The position numbers and the translations under genes are program-made. This document shows positions 61,216 through 64,000 of a DNA stretch of 64,000 bases, one piece after another. The notes under the pieces are model-generated. The model was given only the letters and a program-made list of their open reading frames with translations. It did no database searches and was not told the DNA's origin. Numbering within the stretch: the first letter of the stretch is position 1; each line of letters starts with the position of its first letter. Source of the DNA: Pseudoroseicyclus tamaricis (GTDB taxonomy: Bacteria; Pseudomonadota; Alphaproteobacteria; Rhodobacterales; Rhodobacteraceae); contig NZ_JAAFYS010000001.1 in the NCBI RefSeq assembly GCF_012070395.1, forward strand, positions 908,001-972,000, given 5' to 3'.

Positions 61216-62094
61216 TCAGGGGCGGTCTTGGAGGCTTCGCAGCCAGGCGAGAAAGGCGCGGGCGCCGGAGGAGGGGGCGGGGCCTTCGGTGAGCCAGTAG
61301 GCGGTGCCGAGATCCACCTCTCCATCCGGCCATTGGGCCAGGGCGCCCTCGGCGACCAGGCGGGCGGTGATGGAGCGCCAGCCGAGCATCAGCCCGCGCC
61401 CGTCGAGCGCCGCCTGCGTCGCCTGCACGTAATTGTCGAAGCTCTGCCCCGGCTGCCTCGCGCGGGGCAGGCCGCGGGCGGAGAGGTATTCCGGCCAGCC
61501 CGCCCAGTGCAGGTTCTGCGCCGAGCGGACATGGATGAGAGGCGCGGCGGGCAGCTCCACCAGGCGGGCGAGGAGGTCGGGCCGGCCGACGGGGCAGACC
61601 CGCTCCTCGAAGAGCCGGTGCGTCGGGCCGTCCCGCCACTCGCCCTCGCCGTAGCGCAGCGCCACGTCGATGCCGGGGGAGAGGGCGGGCAGGTCGGTCG
61701 GCGGGGCCTGCACATTGACGGTGATGTCCGGATGCGCGGCGTAGAAGGCCGGCAGGCGCGGCATCAGCCAGTAGGTCGCCATGCCGAGCGTGCAGGCGAC
61801 CGTCACCTGCGCCTCCGCCAGATCCGCCCGGGCCCGGATATCGTCGATCGCCGCGCCGATCTGCCCCAGCCCCTCGCGGGTGACCCGGGCCAGCTGCTCG
61901 CCCGCTGCCGTCAGCCGGGCGGGGCGGGTGGCCCGGTCGAGGAGCGGAGCGCCGACGTGATCCTCCAGCGCTTTCAGGGCCTGCGTCACAGCCGGTTGGG
62001 TGACGTTGAGGCTGGCGGCGGCGGCGCGCATGGAGCCGAGGCGGGCCACGGCCTCGAAGGTGGCGAGCAGGCGGAGGGGGGGCAGACGGTCCAT
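61216..62094 (-). CDS. LysR-family regulator (GcvA-like)
   Basis: 292 residues. N-terminal winged helix (LRLLATFEAVARLGSMRAAA, LNVTQPAVTQALKALEDHVG) and a two-lobe effector domain (VTVACTLGMATYWLMPRLPAF, GIDVALRYGEGEW, LGWRSITARLVAEGALAQW) of the GcvA subgroup. Divergent from the gamma-butyrobetaine hydroxylase-like gene, which it probably activates from the 117-base region between them. Confidence 0.9.
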   Translation of the reverse strand: MDRLPPLRLLATFEAVARLGSMRAAAASLNVTQPAVTQALKALEDHVGAPLLDRATRPARLTAAGEQLARVTREGLGQIGAAIDDIRARADLAEAQVTVACTLGMATYWLMPRLPAFYAAHPDITVNVQAPPTDLPALSPGIDVALRYGEGEWRDGPTHRLFEERVCPVGRPDLLARLVELPAAPLIHVRSAQNLHWAGWPEYLSARGLPRARQPGQSFDNYVQATQAALDGRGLMLGWRSITARLVAEGALAQWPDGEVDLGTAYWLTEGPAPSSGARAFLAWLRSLQDRP

Positions 62095-62098
62095 CGAC

Positions 62099-62114
62099 TT
62101 AACCCTGCGCTTAA
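62099..62114. promoter_or_regulatory. candidate LysR binding site
   Basis: TTAA-N8-TTAA in the divergent region, four bases ahead of the LysR start codon. Both half-sites are AT-rich in a GC-rich background. It does not fit the strict T-N11-A rule, so the assignment is tentative. Confidence 0.3.
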
Positions 62115-62211
62115 CTCGACTTCAGCGCAATCGGGCTGTTTCGGCGCCGAGCGAGGTGCGAGGTTGCGCGAAAGCCACCATCCGTGCCGCCTAACTTAAG
62201 GAGCCAGCCGA

Positions 62212-63342
62212 ATGAACGTCATGCAGGCCGAGGCGCCCGTCGCCGTCGGGGAGACCGGGCTGGAGATCGCCCTTCCCGCCGGGCGCAGCTACTTCAACCA
62301 TTACTGGCTGCGGGACAATTGCCCGAGCTCCTTCGATCGCTCCACGCGGGAGCGGAGCTTCGACATCCTCCACCTCGCCGCCCCGCCGCGGCCGGAGACG
62401 GCGGAGATCGAGGGCGAGGCGCTGGTGATCCGCTGGGCGGGGGAGGACCACACCTCCCGCTACCCGCTGGCGATGCTGGCGCAGTACGCCGCCCCCACCA
62501 AGCGGTCTGACCCGGCGGACATGCCGCGCCGGGCCTGGTACGGCGACCATTACCCCGACATCCCCCGCTTCTCTCAGCCGGAGCTCAAGGCCGACAAGGC
62601 GAAGGTGGCGGACTGGCTGGAGGCGCTGATCGTCGAGGGCCTCGCCATCGTCACCGACATGCCCGACAGCGATGCGGGGCTGACGGAGCTTGTCGAGCTG
62701 ATGGGGCAGGTGCGGCCCACCTTCTTCGGCCTCTATTTCGACGTGAAGACGCATATCAACCCGACGAACACCGCGTACACAGCCGGTGCACTGGAGCTGC
62801 ACACCGACACGCCGGCGGAGGAGACGGCGCCGGGGGTGCAGTTCCTCCACTGCCGCGCCAACACGGTGGAGGGCGGGATGAGCCTCTACGCCGACGGTGT
62901 GGCGGTGGCGAACGACTTTCGCGCCCGCGATCCCGAGGGCTTCCGCCTGCTCTCCGAGACGGAAGTGCCGTTCTTCTGCGAGCATGACAGCTACGACATG
63001 CGCTCCCGCCAGACGATCATCGAGCTCGACGAGCATGGCGAGGTCTCGGGGCTCACGCTCAGCCAGCACATGCTCGACATCCTCGATCTGGATCAGCACC
63101 TGCTGGATGACTGGTACCCGGCCTTCTGCCGCTTCGGGAAGATGCTGCAGGAGGAGCGCTACCTGATGCGCTTCACCATGAAGGCCGGGGAGTGCATGGT
63201 GTTCGACAACCACCGGATCGTGCATGGCCGCGCCGCCTATTCCGCCACCTCGGGCGAGCGGTACCTGCGCGGCACCTATTCCGACCGGGCGGAGATGCGC
63301 TCCACCTACCGGGCGCTGGTCAGCGAAGGGCGGTTCAAGTGA
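62212..63342 (+). CDS. gamma-butyrobetaine hydroxylase-like Fe(II)/2-oxoglutarate dioxygenase
   Basis: 376 residues. N-terminal DUF971-like region (NHYWLRDNCPSSFDRSTRER) joined to a TauD/TfdA domain with the metal motif LELHTDTPAEE (HxD) and the distal VHGRAAY, plus SGERYLRGTYSDRAEM with the 2-oxoglutarate Arg. This two-part layout is that of gamma-butyrobetaine hydroxylase and trimethyllysine dioxygenase. AAGGAG precedes the ATG. Likely acts on a betaine-type substrate; overlaps the aldolase gene by four bases (GTGA). Confidence 0.87.
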   Translation: MNVMQAEAPVAVGETGLEIALPAGRSYFNHYWLRDNCPSSFDRSTRERSFDILHLAAPPRPETAEIEGEALVIRWAGEDHTSRYPLAMLAQYAAPTKRSDPADMPRRAWYGDHYPDIPRFSQPELKADKAKVADWLEALIVEGLAIVTDMPDSDAGLTELVELMGQVRPTFFGLYFDVKTHINPTNTAYTAGALELHTDTPAEETAPGVQFLHCRANTVEGGMSLYADGVAVANDFRARDPEGFRLLSETEVPFFCEHDSYDMRSRQTIIELDEHGEVSGLTLSQHMLDILDLDQHLLDDWYPAFCRFGKMLQEERYLMRFTMKAGECMVFDNHRIVHGRAAYSATSGERYLRGTYSDRAEMRSTYRALVSEGRFK

Positions 63343-64000
63343 AGGACGAGGCGATCAACGAGACGGCGCTGCGGCAGGATCTCGCCGCCGCCTTCCGGCT
63401 CTGCCACCGTTTCGGTTGGTCGGAATCGGTGGGCAACCACTTCTCCGCCGCCGTGAGCGCCGACGGGCGGCGCTTCCTGCTCAACCCGCGCTGGCAGCAC
63501 TTCGCCACCATCCGGGCCAGCGACCTGCTGCTCCTCGACACCGAGGACGAGAGCGTGATGGAGGGGCCGGAGGCGCCCGACCCCTCCGCATGGGCAATCC
63601 ATGGTACGATGCACCGCGAGCTGCCGGAGGCGCGGGTGATCCTGCATTGCCACTCGCCCTATGCGACGGCGCTGGCCTGCCTGAAGGACCCGAGGCTGCT
63701 GCCGCTCGACAACAACACCGCCCGCTTCTGGGGGCGGGTGGGCTATGACCTCGCCTTCGGCGGCATCTCCGACAGCGCCGACGAGGGCCGCCACCTCGCC
63801 GAGGCCATGCGCGGCAACAGCGCGCTGGTGATGGGCAACCACGGGGTGTCCGTGGCTGGGGCGAGCGTGGCCGAGGCGTTCGAGGACCTCTACTTCTTCG
63901 AGAAGGCGGCGCAGACGCAGATCCTCGCAATGTCCACCGGCCAGCCGCTGGCGGTGCTCTCGGACGAGGTGGCCGAGGCGACGGCGGCGGGCTGGGAGGC
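63339..64000 (+). CDS. class II aldolase/adducin-family protein, cut by window end
   Basis: 220 codons from a GTG start inside the previous stop; the gene runs off the window. Seen: LCHRFGWSESVGNHFSA, LLNPRWQHFATIRASDLLLL, the zinc pair in HCHSPYATAL and a third ligand in MGNHGVSVAG. Family members are fuculose- or ribulose-phosphate aldolases, but many act on unphosphorylated compounds. Coupled to the dioxygenase, it could cleave the hydroxylated product. The C-terminus is not visible. Confidence 0.85.
   Translation, partial: MKDEAINETALRQDLAAAFRLCHRFGWSESVGNHFSAAVSADGRRFLLNPRWQHFATIRASDLLLLDTEDESVMEGPEAPDPSAWAIHGTMHRELPEARVILHCHSPYATALACLKDPRLLPLDNNTARFWGRVGYDLAFGGISDSADEGRHLAEAMRGNSALVMGNHGVSVAGASVAEAFEDLYFFEKAAQTQILAMSTGQPLAVLSDEVAEATAAGWE

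Overview
The window reads as chromosome of a high-GC alphaproteobacterium, most likely of the order Rhodobacterales (Paracoccaceae/Roseobacteraceae). The evidence is a DUF6446-type gene between glyQ and glyS, a DUF6476-type gene beside an RluD-like synthase, a tRNA-His with the alphaproteobacterial G1:U72/A73 acceptor and no encoded G-1, a perfect EcfG-type stress promoter, and many copies of the TCATCTGGCCAAAAATACC gene-end element. No phage, transposase, CRISPR array or rRNA was seen. Genes are packed, often with 4-base ATGA/GTGA overlaps. Names come from recalled family motifs, not from database searches.

Layout. 1-5.0 kb: histidine biosynthesis (hisA, hisH, hisB) mixed with a DUF2147 protein, a zincin-like protein and a membrane protein. 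5.2-7.4 kb: a guanidinobutyrase/agmatinase-type ureohydrolase and glycerate 2-kinase. 7.7-9.5 kb: a secreted protein with a degenerate trypsin-like domain. 9.6-17.9 kb: glyQ-DUF6446-glyS, a PEP-utilising enzyme, a cell-wall hydrolase, RluD and DUF6476. 18.6-20.6 kb: an intradiol dioxygenase and a MetE-core methyltransferase. 21.5 kb: tRNA-His.

21.8-32.5 kb is a carbohydrate locus: a PhyH-like dioxygenase overlapping an (alpha/alpha)6 glycoside hydrolase, a CUT1 ABC importer with its ATPase, a Gfo/Idh/MocA oxidoreductase with an added cysteine cluster, a DeoR-type repressor and a GH43 beta-xylosidase. The shared element TCGCTCAnnTTC lies ahead of all three transcription units, so they probably form one regulon. 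32.6-35.1 kb encodes a short-chain dehydrogenase fused to a membrane VKOR-like domain. 35.7-36.1 kb holds a small hydrophilic protein behind an EcfG promoter.

36.4-43.8 kb is a complete histidine-utilisation locus (hutF divergent from hutIHGUC) of the five-step type, giving glutamate, ammonia and formate; its promoter contains a HutC-like operator. 44.2-45.2 kb: an ArsR/SRPBCC pair and a small membrane protein. 45.3-57.4 kb is a second large import and catabolic locus: a trimethylamine-dehydrogenase-like flavoprotein, a non-pyrrolysine MttB-family methyltransferase, a CocE/NonD hydrolase, a dipeptide-type ABC importer and a TetR regulator. It points to N-methylated (quaternary or tertiary amine) ester or peptide-like substrates. 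57.6-60.4 kb holds an aruH/aruI-like pair (arginine transaminase pathway), which fits the GbuA-like ureohydrolase at 5.2 kb. The end has TetR, LysR, a gamma-butyrobetaine hydroxylase-like dioxygenase and a truncated class II aldolase.

Two dispersed intergenic repeat families account for most non-coding DNA. One is a roughly 230-280 bp element of nested inverted repeats with CGTAGGGTGGGTTT-type ends (five copies, plus one small and one degenerate copy), which fills the largest gaps: 7414-7717, 17899-18618, 35101-35805, 36109-36433 and 43762-44230. The other is a 50-90 bp GC-palindrome element, twelve copies, almost always just 3' of a gene and in that gene's orientation.
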